Part shown: piece after piece, positions 15,677 to 23,094 of the stretch
How positions within the stretch are numbered: position 1 is the stretch's first letter
Layout of the letters: each line of letters starts with the position of its first letter
Assembly (NCBI GenBank): GCA_964569845.1
Contig: CAZMUQ010000015.1
Coordinates: 1 to 23,294, forward strand
Reading direction: 5' to 3'
From: CAZMUQ01 sp964569845
Lineage (GTDB): Archaea > Thermoproteota > Bathyarchaeia > Hecatellales > Hecatellaceae
DNA: 23,294 bases
Notes under the pieces: model-generated
What the model saw: only the letters and a program-made list of their open reading frames with translations
Told to the model about the DNA's origin: nothing
The model's database searches: none
Made by a program: the position numbers and the translations under genes

Positions 15677-17599
15677 ATGAAAAAAGAGACTACAGATTCG
15701 TCGAGAAGAAGTATAGTTGATGTTGTACTTCAACATGTTCCAAAGGAAGCTGAAGTTTCACGGATAGAGTTTGAAGGGCCAAGGCTTGCAATATATACAA
15801 AAAAGCCTGAAATTCTGCTTGAGCAAAGCTACATAATAACAGACCTTGTAAACAGGATAAGGAAAAGAGTTACCTTACGTTGTGATCCATCTATAAGGAT
15901 GAATGAGGAGGAGGCTAAAAGGGTTATAGAGAAAATTGTAAATCCTGAAGCTGAGATAACTCAAATATTTTTTGATCCTGTGCTTGGAGAAGTTATTATT
16001 GAAGCTAAAAAGCCTGGACTTGTAATCTCTAAAAACGGTTTAACTCTTCAAGAGATCATTAAAACTACAAAGTGGCGTCCACGTGTTTTAAGAACCCCGC
16101 CAATAACATCAAAAATCATCGCTCATGTAAGATATTACCTTTACAGTGAAGCTGAGGAAAGAAAAAGAATACTTCATAATGTTGGTGAAAGAATTTTTAG
16201 ACAGCCATTATACAAGGGTAAAGAAGTACTTATCACACCATTAGGAGGATTTCAGCAGGTTGGCAGGTCAGCAGTACTTATAAGAACTAAGGAAAGTATG
16301 GTTCTTATTGATTGTGGAATTAATCCGGCATCAACAAACCCTGAGGAAGCTTATCCTAGACTTGATGCTGAAGAATTTGACATAGAAAGTCTTGATGCTG
16401 TAATCATCTCACATGCACATTTAGACCATTGTGGGTTACTCCCAATGTTATTTAAATATGGGTATGATGGCCCTGTTTACTGCTCTGAACCAACCTTGAA
16501 TCTTATGGTTTTACTTCAACTAGATTACTTAGATGTTTTAAAAAGGGAAGGTGAAATATTACCCTATGATCAAAAGGATGTACGGGAAGTTGTAACTCAT
16601 ACAATCCCTGTTAGCTTTGGTGTAGTTACAGATATAGCTCCAGATATAAGGTTAACCTTACACAACTCAGGGCATATTTTAGGTTCATCAATCATACATT
16701 TACACATAGGTGATGGGCTTCATAACATAGTTTACACTGGAGATTTTAAATTTATGAAAACTATGCTTCTTGAAGCTTCATCAGCAACTTTCCCAAGAGT
16801 TGAAACATTAATAATGGAAAGCACGTATGGTGGACCTGAAGATGTTATGCCTCCAAGATTTGAAGTTGAGCAAAGATTTGCAACCATAGTAAGTCAAACA
16901 GTAAATAATGACGGGAAAGTTTTAATACCTGTTTTAGCCGTTGGAAGAGCTCAAGAAATAATGCTTGTTATTAATGAGTACATGGAAAGAGGGGTAATAC
17001 CGAAGGTTCCAGTTTTTATTGAAGGAATGATAAATGAAGTTACAGCAATACACACAGCTTTTCCAGAATACCTTTCAAAAGAGTTACAAAATAAGATACT
17101 ACATGAAAATGTAAATCCATTTCAATCTGAACAATTCTTTATAATTAAGCATGCAAGCGGAAGAGATGAGGTTTTTAATGAGAGATCATGTATAATCCTT
17201 GCAACATCAGGTATGCTTGAGGGGGGTCCTGCTCTTGAATACTTCAGGGAACTTGCACCTGATGAAAAAAATACTATAGTGTTTGTATCTTATCAGATTG
17301 AAGGAACTCTTGGAAGACGTATACTAAATGGTCTTAGAGAAGTTTCAATGATAGATTCTGAAGGCAAAATTAGGGTTATAAAGATTAAAGCTAGGGTTGA
17401 ATCTGTTGAAGGTTTTTCAGGGCATAGTGATAGAAGCCAGCTTTTAAACTATGTTAAAAGGATAACACCTAAACCTCAAAGAGTTATAATCTGCCATGGT
17501 GAAAAATCAAAGAGTCTTAGTCTTTCATCAGCAATTGAAAGAACATTTAGGATTAGATGTAGTGTTCCAGCAATTCTTGAAACAACAAGGCTTTATTAA
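15677..17599 (+). CDS. aCPSF1: KH-domain beta-CASP metallo-ribonuclease
   Basis: A 640-residue archaeal cleavage factor known as the general transcription-termination nuclease. Two KH-like RNA-binding domains fill about 1-145. The metallo-beta-lactamase core starts near 183 (ITPLGGFQQVGRS) and has the zinc motif His246-Ala-His248-Leu-Asp250-His251, then NSGHILGSS and TGDFKF. The beta-CASP part includes ESTYGG, PVLAVGRAQEIM, ATSGMLEGG and the late GFSGHSD and CHGEKSK histidines. Every catalytic residue expected for endo/5'-3' exonuclease activity is present. GGAGGA 10 bases before ATG is the best ribosome site in the window. It stops two bases before the convergent sepF gene ends. Confidence 0.96.
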   Translation: MKKETTDSSRRSIVDVVLQHVPKEAEVSRIEFEGPRLAIYTKKPEILLEQSYIITDLVNRIRKRVTLRCDPSIRMNEEEAKRVIEKIVNPEAEITQIFFDPVLGEVIIEAKKPGLVISKNGLTLQEIIKTTKWRPRVLRTPPITSKIIAHVRYYLYSEAEERKRILHNVGERIFRQPLYKGKEVLITPLGGFQQVGRSAVLIRTKESMVLIDCGINPASTNPEEAYPRLDAEEFDIESLDAVIISHAHLDHCGLLPMLFKYGYDGPVYCSEPTLNLMVLLQLDYLDVLKREGEILPYDQKDVREVVTHTIPVSFGVVTDIAPDIRLTLHNSGHILGSSIIHLHIGDGLHNIVYTGDFKFMKTMLLEASSATFPRVETLIMESTYGGPEDVMPPRFEVEQRFATIVSQTVNNDGKVLIPVLAVGRAQEIMLVINEYMERGVIPKVPVFIEGMINEVTAIHTAFPEYLSKELQNKILHENVNPFQSEQFFIIKHASGRDEVFNERSCIILATSGMLEGGPALEYFRELAPDEKNTIVFVSYQIEGTLGRRILNGLREVSMIDSEGKIRVIKIKARVESVEGFSGHSDRSQLLNYVKRITPKPQRVIICHGEKSKSLSLSSAIERTFRIRCSVPAILETTRLY

Positions 17600-17601
17600 A
17601 T

Positions 17602-17901
17602 TTAAGATGGAAGTTTTCCTCTCCAAATCTTTATTGATGGTGGAGTCATTACAATTCTTTCTTCGCCAAGTCTAGCTATATCACCATTAATAAGTTGGGA
17701 ATAAGCTTTAAGTTCATCTATGGCATTTTTAACTTCTTCAATATTTTTTATTGCTAAGGGAGTAATCTTTATAATTAAAACATTTCCCATTTTAAGTTCT
17801 TCTTTAATTTTTTCAATGTCGCTGTAGTTCCTCAGGGAAATAGCTTTAATATATGTTACAGGTTTTTCGCTTCTAACCTCTTCCCCACCTACTTCAGTCA
17901 T
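17602..17901 (-). CDS. sepF: SepF-like cell division protein (DUF552)
   Basis: A 99-residue protein that in archaea anchors FtsZ to the membrane. The core, about 15-92, fits the family: YIKAISLRNYSDIEKIKEEL, a hydrophobic strand GNVLIIKITPL, and the C-terminal GDIARLGEERIVMTPPSIKIW. The N-terminus (MTEVGGEEVRSEKP) is polar and short; the amphipathic membrane-targeting helix of longer SepF proteins is not visible, so membrane attachment may differ. The start is ATG with GGATGA close upstream. FtsZ is not encoded here. Confidence 0.88.
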   Translation of the reverse strand: MTEVGGEEVRSEKPVTYIKAISLRNYSDIEKIKEELKMGNVLIIKITPLAIKNIEEVKNAIDELKAYSQLINGDIARLGEERIVMTPPSIKIWRGKLPS

Positions 17902-18106
17902 TTTTCATCCACTTCTACCTGTAATATCTTACCAGTTGATATCCTAGTTCATTATTAAGATTGGAACTTAAAAAGATTGTTTTTGATAAATTACCCCTAA
18001 TTCTGAAGCTTTAACCTATGCTTTAAGCTAGACTAATATACAAAAAACCATTAAAAATGGTATTTAACTGTAAAAACGTTTAATTTGACTCTGTAAACCT
18101 TTACAT

Positions 18107-18613
18107 CTAAGTTTTAATATTTTGAATTATACGCCAAACCTTATCTCCAATATAATGAACATTTTTTATGACTTTTCCGCTACCCATTTTCATAATTTCC
18201 TCCGTAGGGTATAGGCTTAAGCCAACTGCAAAGGGTTTATAATGTTTTTCATCAACTACTGTTACAAGCGAGTTTGATTGGAAATTTCCAAGAATCTTTA
18301 CAATTCCTGGACGCATAACATCAGCTCCACGGCATATGTAGGGTACCGCACCTTGATCAACTACAACTTTTGGAAGCTTAATCAAAGCATCTTCAAAAAT
18401 AAGTGTAGGGAAAAATTTCTCACTCATTTTAAATATCAAGGGATTGCTCCCTATTATGTAGATTTCAAAATTTTCTGCTTCAACCTTTTCCATGGATTGC
18501 TTCTTAATAATTGGTAACTTATCTACCAAAGCTTGAGCTAAACTTTCAGGTAGAGATTGATATAGTCTGATTGCATCTTTAGCTCTGATAAAGTACCTTT
18601 TAAGATGCTTCAA
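18107..18613 (-). CDS. PUA-domain RNA-binding protein, MCT-1/Tma20-like
   Basis: A 168-residue protein with an N-terminal domain of about 80 residues and a C-terminal PUA domain (about 82-160). The PUA hallmarks are VVVDQGAVPYICRGADVMRPGI, VVDEKHYKPFAVGLS and YPTEEIMKMGSGKVIKNVHYIGDKVW. Relatives of this architecture bind tRNA or ribosomes in eukaryotes (MCT-1, eIF2D, Tma20); the archaeal protein's target is unknown. The start is TTG followed by KHLKRYF. It is divergent from the LSm gene, with about 105 bases between the start codons. Confidence 0.82.
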   Translation of the reverse strand: MKHLKRYFIRAKDAIRLYQSLPESLAQALVDKLPIIKKQSMEKVEAENFEIYIIGSNPLIFKMSEKFFPTLIFEDALIKLPKVVVDQGAVPYICRGADVMRPGIVKILGNFQSNSLVTVVDEKHYKPFAVGLSLYPTEEIMKMGSGKVIKNVHYIGDKVWRIIQNIKT

Positions 18614-18718
18614 TTTTTATGTATTGTTAATCTGCTCTATCATTTAAATTTAAACTTTAAAGCGATATTTTTAAATTCTAGCTTCTTCTTTTCTCTAAGA
18701 AGAGAAAGGAAGCTTGGG

Positions 18719-18958
18719 TTGATTCCAATGCCAGATGAAATGGCGATAAAACTTCTTGAAGAAAGTGTTGGGAAGGTTGTCCTTGTAAAACTTAAAGGTG
18801 GAAAAAGTATTAGAGGGATACTTCAAGGATTTGACCAGCATATGAACCTGCTACTTGGAGATGCTGAAGACATAACTATCTCTGACAAAGTTGACAGACT
18901 TGGAACAATAATAGTTAGAGGAGATAATGTAATTCTTATTTCTCCACCAAAAAGTTAA
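18719..18958 (+). CDS. Sm-like (LSm/SmAP) RNA-binding protein
   Basis: A 79-residue Sm fold protein that forms a ring and binds U-rich RNA. Sm1 is VLVKLKGGKSIRGILQGFDQHMNLLL with the Asp-x-His-Met-Asn uridine pocket; Sm2 ends with IIVRGDNVILI. I chose TTG at 18719 because GAAAGGAAG lies 6 bases before it; the alternative ATG at 18728 (MPDEMA) would be 15 bases away from it and gives 76 residues. Longer forms that begin further upstream add a Phe/Leu-rich tail not found in the family and are rejected. L37e follows after 30 bases, the usual archaeal pair. Confidence 0.93.
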   Translation: MIPMPDEMAIKLLEESVGKVVLVKLKGGKSIRGILQGFDQHMNLLLGDAEDITISDKVDRLGTIIVRGDNVILISPPKS

Positions 18959-18988
18959 ATTTAGGAAATTTTTGAGGTTTGATATTTT

Positions 18989-19168
18989 ATGGCTATATCT
19001 ATGGGTAAATTCAACAAACCAACCCATGTAAGATGTAGAAGATGCGGTAGAAGAGCATACCATACATCAAAAAAGAGGTGTGCTGCATGTGGATATGGTG
19101 AAACAAGTAAGCTTAAAAAAAGCTTAACAAAGTTAAGGGGAAAGCCTCTTAAACCATTAAAAAGTTAA
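18989..19168 (+). CDS. rpl37e: 50S ribosomal protein L37e
   Basis: A 59-residue zinc-ribbon protein of the large ribosomal subunit. It opens MAISMGKFNKPTHVRCRRCG and has the four zinc cysteines as Cys16-x2-Cys19 and Cys31-x2-Cys34 (RCAACGYG), followed by a basic tail rich in Lys. GAGGT lies 10 bases before the ATG. It is in the same direction as the LSm gene and almost certainly cotranscribed with it. Confidence 0.97.
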   Translation: MAISMGKFNKPTHVRCRRCGRRAYHTSKKRCAACGYGETSKLKKSLTKLRGKPLKPLKS

Positions 19169-19442
19169 ATTCCGGGAACTCCCCTGATAAGTTCTATAAT
19201 ATAGCTTCAAAAGAATAAAAGTAAATAAAACCTAAAAAGGGAATAAATAGTAGGGCCGGTAGATCAGCGTGGAATGAGTGAGGAATTTTCCGGTTGTTCT
19301 AGTGGCTTTTTCTGGTCGGTTGTTCGGAATAGATGATTGATGGGTGTTTTGGTTGTACAGCCTTATCTGCATCCTCTTTGCTTCTAGTTCCCGGTACACA
19401 CAATTTTCCCGGTCGCAGTTGAAAATATCAAAGAGGCTGTCT
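19169..19442. other. GC-richer intergenic stretch with tRNA-like 5' end and short repeats
   Basis: No coding frame is supported. At 19253-19267 the sequence reads like the 5' end of an archaeal tRNA (GGGCCGG, TA, then GATCAG of a D arm), but I find no matching 3' half. Downstream, CGGTTGTTC occurs at 19291-19299 and 19317-19325, and TTCCCGGT at 19388-19395 and 19406-19413. In AT-rich DNA, such GC-rich islands often mark structured RNA; a decayed tRNA or integration scar is an alternative. Confidence 0.4.
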
Positions 19443-20173
19443 TCAGCTTCTTAAGCCTAAAAACAAGTCCAGGAAACTTTTCTCACCAGGAATATAAACA
19501 CAATTGGTGGTGGTTATGCCTTTAATACCATGCTCTGTTGGAAATATCTCAGGCTGATATCCATCTAATGAAAGCACACCATTTACTTCCATTAAGATTC
19601 CAATACTCCATGGAGAACCCTGGAAGTTTAAAACATCAGTAACAGGTGCTGTGCTTTCCTCTTCTAGAAAAATATTCTTTCTTTTAGCAACCCAGCCTCC
19701 TTCATTAATTAATCTAACTTTCAGCTCGCTTTTGTTCTCTTCTTTAGGTACTAATGAGGATGAAATGTGAAGCTGTGCACAAATGCAAAAATGTCGCTTT
19801 TTCCTGACGCCTTACTGCCAGTTTTAATTTTTGGCTGAAAGTCAAACGGAAAAGGCAAAGTTGCCAAATATTCTGCTGCTTCCTGAAAATCCTGTTCTGG
19901 TATCTTCAGTATAAGAGATGGGTCTTTTATTTCAACTTTCTTAGAATTTTTAAACAACTCTTTCTCAGAACCATCACAGACTTCTAATGATGCTTGAATA
20001 AAAGGTGACTCCTCGATGTATTCAACACCTAGTTTAACAAACCTAAATTCATCAGAGGGGGGCACCACCTTCTTTTCTCCGTTTTCAACATAATTTGGCG
20101 GAGCTACCCTGATGTAAAAGGAATAGCTTATTGAAACTCTTGGTTTAAACATCCACCCATACAACCTTAACAA
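19443..20173 (-). pseudogene. Unrecognised protein gene split by a frameshift
   Basis: The first part reads about 140 codons (TTG at 20173, or ATG at 20152 beginning MFKPRVSISYSFYIRV) and stops at 19751. Directly overlapping that stop, another frame continues without interruption for about 100 codons (SSSLVPKEENKSELKVRLINEGGW ... FLDLFLGLRS) to TGA at 19445-19443. Both halves have ordinary protein composition, with no membrane segment or catalytic motif I can name; strand-rich pieces such as SPWSIGILMEVNGVLSLDG suggest a beta-rich protein. One base change at about 19755-19775 would restore a protein of about 240 residues. It lies tail-side of a decayed RNase H-fold gene in the same direction. 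Confidence 0.6.
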
Positions 20174-20596
20174 GAACCCTTTTAGGTTTTAAAGACTGAA
20201 TTGTTTGTTCTAGGGTTTGAAAAACATCTTTAAGGCTGTGTTTGGTTGAGGAACTTGAAACAACCCCCTACTAACAACAACCAAACCTATAGTTTTCCCC
20301 AAGTCTATCCCGACAAGAAGTTCATCACAGCTTTTACCGTCTAAGCCTTAAATTATTGCTGAAGCCTCTTCAACAACCCTATCAAGGTTTTCCTCCTCAC
20401 AAAAAACGATTGTATGGTGTTTAATGTTTGAAGCTTCATCTTTTGTGGTAAAAACTATTTTAACACCTAAAAGGATAGGTTCCTAAGTTTTTTGACAATA
20501 AACCCTATATTCTTCCTTTTTTAGCCTTTCAACCAACCCAAAATAGATTTTACTGTTAAGTGTTGCAACAGCAACCTCTTTTTTAGCTTTTTCCAC
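20164..20596 (-). pseudogene. Decayed RNase H-fold protein gene
   Basis: From a GTG at 20596-20594, one frame reads MEKAKKEVAVATLNSKIYFGLVERL, then TAG (20485-20483), EPILLGVKIVFTTKDEAS and FCEEENLDRVVEEASAII, TAA (20350-20348), and DELLVGIDLGKTIGLVVVSRGL, the first strand of an RNase H/RuvC-type fold. After a frame change near 20230-20240 it continues as LKDVFQTLEQTIQSLKPKRVLVKV. I recall a similar uncharacterised archaeal family but cannot name it. Two nonsense codons and a frameshift rule out a working gene. The 3' half of the fold, with the remaining acidic residues, is gone or replaced by the next reading frame. Confidence 0.68.
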
Positions 20597-20683
20597 AAAA
20601 AACAATCCTAATAAGACAGATAAAAACCTAACCAAAACCAAAACATTATTACCAACCAGTTTGACATGAAAAATTATGGTTAA

Positions 20684-20759
20684 GCCGGGGTGGCTGAGTG
20701 GTTTAGGCGGCGGGCTGCAGACTCGCTTTACGCAGGTTCAAATCCCTGCCCCGGCTCCA
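20684..20759 (+). tRNA. tRNA-Cys (anticodon GCA), CCA encoded
   Basis: The 76-base cloverleaf has a 7-bp acceptor stem (GCCGGGG with CCCCGGC), a D arm with GCTG/AGGC, and an anticodon stem GCGGG/CTCGC around loop CTGCAGA, giving GCA for cysteine. The T loop TTCAAAT is standard. The T stem in normal register (GCAGG against CCCTG) pairs poorly; shifting one base gives a perfect GCAGG/CCTGC stem but an 8-base loop and a 6-bp acceptor stem. CCA is at 20757-20759. There is no intron. Confidence 0.88.
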
Positions 20760-20788
20760 ACCCACCAAGTTTATGGCAGGCTAAGATT

Positions 20789-21331
20789 ATGAAGGCTCTT
20801 GGAATTGTAGGTTCCCCCCATAAAGATGGAAATACTGTTTATCTGCTTAGAGAAGTTTTTAAGGTTTTAAGTGGAAAATTTGATGTTGAAACTGTTTTTT
20901 TGAAGGATTATGTGGTAAAGCCATGTGAGGGTTGCTGTTACTGTGAGGAAAACGAAAAATGTGTTTTGGAGGATGACATGGAAAAACTATGTTTAAAGCT
21001 TAAGGAGGCAGACGTTATTATTTTGTCTAGCCCCTCCTATATGGGTGGTGTTACCTCACGTCTTAAAACCTTCATGGAGAGAACATGGTATCTTAGGAAA
21101 GGTCAACTTGAAGGAAAAATTGGAACCTATATCGTTGTTGGGAGACGTAGGATAGGTGCGGCTGTAAACGAGATTGAAGAATATTTGTCAAGGTTAAGAA
21201 TGGCGAAGGTTCCAGGTGTTTTAGGCTATGCCTTTAAAAAAGGTGAAATTTTAGAGGATAAAGAGGCTTTAGCAGAAGCTAAAAGGCTTGGTAGACAAAT
21301 TTTAAGGTTGTGTGGGAAAACTGAGTTTTAG
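20789..21331 (+). CDS. Iron-sulfur flavoprotein (Isf family, NADPH-dependent FMN reductase fold)
   Basis: A 180-residue flavodoxin-like protein. GSPHKDGNT (8-16) is the FMN phosphate loop and SPSYMGGVTSRLKTFMERTWYL (81-102) the family's second block. Cys46-x2-Cys49-x2-Cys52-x5-Cys58 is the compact motif that binds a [4Fe-4S] cluster in the methanoarchaeal Isf protein. It probably passes electrons from ferredoxin to FMN and on to an acceptor such as oxygen or peroxide; the physiological acceptor is unknown. I start at ATG 20789; a longer frame from GTG 20690 runs through the tRNA gene and adds 33 residues of translated tRNA, which cannot be real. The start is 30 bases after the tRNA end. Confidence 0.9.
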   Translation: MKALGIVGSPHKDGNTVYLLREVFKVLSGKFDVETVFLKDYVVKPCEGCCYCEENEKCVLEDDMEKLCLKLKEADVIILSSPSYMGGVTSRLKTFMERTWYLRKGQLEGKIGTYIVVGRRRIGAAVNEIEEYLSRLRMAKVPGVLGYAFKKGEILEDKEALAEAKRLGRQILRLCGKTEF

Positions 21332-21818
21332 CCTAAACAAAAAATTTTTGCTATTTTTTGTTTAAAGTGGAGGATTAGACTGCTTGAAAACCATCCTACC
21401 AAAGCTCCAACCAAAACATCTGTTAGCCAATGTAAACCAAGATAGATTCTGCTTAAACCAACAAGAAAAGCTAAAAGGTAAAGAAAAAGTTTTTATCTTT
21501 CTGTTTTTGTTGTTTCCAAGGATTTTGCTGAGGCAAAAACGTTTTTGTATGTCCGCTTGGAAAAATATATCATCCCTCTAACCATAGGGTTCTAACGTCT
21601 AAAAGGGTGAACGGTCTCCCCCTTGGAATAAAAATTCTTGCTGGAAGAATATAATGCTTGTTCCTAAGGGACTTAATGCATTCAGAGAAGGTCATACCTT
21701 TAAGTTCCGCCTCTTTTGCAAGAATTTTTCGTGCTATATGAATCTACTGAAGGGCTGGGTCGTTTGGAAATTCCGTCTTAACCATTTCCTTTATCTTTTA
21801 TAGTTCCTCAAGCCTCAT
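21328..21818 (-). pseudogene. PAP2-family phosphatase remnant joined to a remnant of another small gene
   Basis: Reading leftward, EFPNDPALQ-stop-IHIARKILAKEAELKGMTFSECIKSL looks like a small conserved archaeal protein (nonsense codons at 21800-21798 and 21746-21744). The same frame runs on into IPRGRPFTLLDVRTLWLEG, a stop (21572-21570), and FPSGHTKNVFASA, the C1 and C2 motifs of PAP2 lipid phosphatases. After a frameshift, LVGLSRIYLGLHWLTDVLVGALVGWF gives motif C3 (SRxxxxxHWxxD), ending KIFCLG at a stop that overlaps the flavoprotein gene end. The N-terminal membrane helices expected before C1 are missing, so a deletion probably joined two genes. It is certainly non-functional as read. Confidence 0.75.
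21334..21364. terminator. Hairpin with T runs on both strands
   Basis: Perfect 12-bp arms TAAACAAAAAAT and the reverse complement enclose a 7-base loop, 3 bases after the iron-sulfur flavoprotein stop. Each strand carries a run of six T. It may end transcription from both sides. It also lies within the last codons of the PAP2 remnant, so the function is not certain. Confidence 0.45.
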
Positions 21819-21934
21819 TTCACAGCAACTCCGCAGGAGTTATAATTTTGAGATATAAGCTTCAAAGGTATGGATACCACTCGTGGTATACCCTCTCAGC
21901 CATAGAAACTGCAACACCCATCATTTAACGGCGG
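21819..21934 (-). other. Unassigned spacer with imperfect palindrome
   Basis: A short frame (ATG at 21924, MMGVAVSMAERVYHEWYPYL) ends after 20 codons and continues plausibly across stops, so it may be one more gene fragment. ATACCAC-TC-GTGGTAT (21874-21889) has 7-bp arms. Nothing firm can be assigned. Confidence 0.3.
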
Positions 21935-22726
21935 TCAAAGGAAGGGTAAACCTAAACCTTTAAAGAGAAACTTAAGTGAAACTATTAAAAATACCGCTCC
22001 GAAAAGAGCCTTAATAAGCCATGCAGGAGTTTTAGGAACAAGCCTTGCACCAAACTGAGCCCCCGCAGCTGTTCCAACCCCTAAACATATCGCCGTAACC
22101 ACATCAACTATTCCCTGGTAAAGTTTAAACCCAGAGGAAACCACCGCTTGACCTATAAAGGATTCTAATGAGGTTCCAACAGCAATTTTAACGGGGGAGC
22201 TTAAAGCGTAAATGTAGAGGGGCATAAGCATGTAGCCTCCTCCCAGCCCAACAATTCCCGTGACAACTCCTACCCCAAAACCTATAATAGCTTTCAGCCA
22301 GAGGGCTCCTGGAACCTTTTTCCCCTCAATTTCACTCTTAGCCTCCCTCCTCAAAACCCCTTCATAAAGCATTCTTCCAGCCGTGTAAATGAAAGCTACA
22401 CCTAAAATTATGTCTAAAATCCATATCTGGCTGAGGATTAAGGCTAAAATTATGGAGCCTAAAACAGCTCCGAAACTTCCAGTAATGTTTATTATGCTAG
22501 CGGTTTTATGATCAACATTCTTTATCCTTATATGGCCTATTGCCCCTGAAACAGCGGTAATAATTACGGCGGTTATGGTGGTTCCAATAGCCACAGGCTC
22601 AGAGAAGTTGAAAATGAAGATTAGAACGGGAAGAATTATGGAGCAGCCTCCAATTCCAAGCAAGCCTCCAACAAGCCCAGCTGAAAAACCTGTGCCTAAC
22701 ATGATTAGAATCCAGAGGAACTCCAG
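21935..22726 (-). CDS. TauE/SafE family membrane transporter
   Basis: A polytopic inner-membrane protein of about 260 residues from the DUF81 sulfite/sulfonate exporter family. Two repeats are visible, each led by a glycine-rich loop: GLVGGLLGIGG and GVVTGIVGLGGGYMLMP. About eight hydrophobic segments follow. The nearest ATG (22702) cuts into helix 1. The frame stays open upstream to codons LEFLWILI, and CTG at 22726-22724 sits right behind GGTGAGG, which overlaps the arsR stop; I take CTG as the likely start. The ArsR gene precedes it by a few bases, so export of a toxic anion, metal-thiol compound or sulfur species under ArsR control is the expected role. Base composition is richer in G+C than the genes to its left. 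Confidence 0.83.
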   Translation of the reverse strand: MEFLWILIMLGTGFSAGLVGGLLGIGGCSIILPVLIFIFNFSEPVAIGTTITAVIITAVSGAIGHIRIKNVDHKTASIINITGSFGAVLGSIILALILSQIWILDIILGVAFIYTAGRMLYEGVLRREAKSEIEGKKVPGALWLKAIIGFGVGVVTGIVGLGGGYMLMPLYIYALSSPVKIAVGTSLESFIGQAVVSSGFKLYQGIVDVVTAICLGVGTAAGAQFGARLVPKTPAWLIKALFGAVFLIVSLKFLFKGLGLPFL

Positions 22727-22732
22727 AAAGCC

Positions 22733-23071
22733 TCACCTTTTGGCAACCTTTAAAACTTTGAGAGTCTTGGCTAGGGGGATAAGCCTGTTCAAAATCAGGT
22801 CGTCAACGCTTTTTAATATTTTGAGGAGGATTGGATCTTTAATTCTGTATAGAACCCTTTTACCATCCACCCTCCTATCAAGAATACCTGCCCTATGGAG
22901 GATTTCTAGATGCTTGGAAACGGTGGATTGAGCCTTCCCCATCGCTGGAATAATCTCACATACGCATTTCTCACCATCCCTAAGAAATTCAACTATCTCA
23001 AGCCTGGTAGGGTCTGCTAAAGCCTTAAAAACCTCAACCCTATAAGCTAATAATGCTTCCCTTTTAACCAT
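22733..23071 (-). CDS. ArsR-family metal-sensing transcriptional repressor
   Basis: A 112-residue winged-helix regulator. The family core is intact: VFKALADPTRLEIVEFLRDGEKCVCEII with Cys36-Val-Cys38, the CxC of As/Sb or metal sensors, then the recognition helix STVSKHLEILHRAGI and the wing RRVDGKRVLYRI. The CxC site normally binds As(III), Sb(III), Cd(II) or Pb(II); which one cannot be told. ATG at 23071 is preferred over a GTG at 23080 because GGTGGG (23076-23081) is its ribosome site and would be consumed by the longer form. It is cotranscribed with the TauE gene, and the inverted repeat in its own promoter suggests autorepression. Confidence 0.9.
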   Translation of the reverse strand: MVKREALLAYRVEVFKALADPTRLEIVEFLRDGEKCVCEIIPAMGKAQSTVSKHLEILHRAGILDRRVDGKRVLYRIKDPILLKILKSVDDLILNRLIPLAKTLKVLKVAKR

Positions 23072-23094
23072 TAATCCCACCTTGATGAAACTAC

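Noticed and set aside
18605..18718. Longer LSm protein starting at 18605
   Set aside because: The added residues are Phe/Leu/Asn rich, unlike any Sm protein, and cross the promoter region of the divergent pair.
19253..19330. A complete intron-containing tRNA
   Set aside because: Only the acceptor 5' strand and part of a D arm can be drawn; the D stem does not close and no CCGGCCC 3' strand follows.
20690..20788. Longer N-terminus for the iron-sulfur flavoprotein from GTG 20690
   Set aside because: It translates the tRNA-Cys gene and its CCA; the conserved flavin-binding start is at ATG 20789.
21384..21581. A 65-codon plus-strand frame
   Set aside because: It is antisense to recognisable PAP2 motifs and matches nothing itself.
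21880..21924. A C/D-box guide RNA on the minus strand (ATGATGG ... CTGA)
   Set aside because: Box C deviates from consensus and the second pair of boxes is missing.
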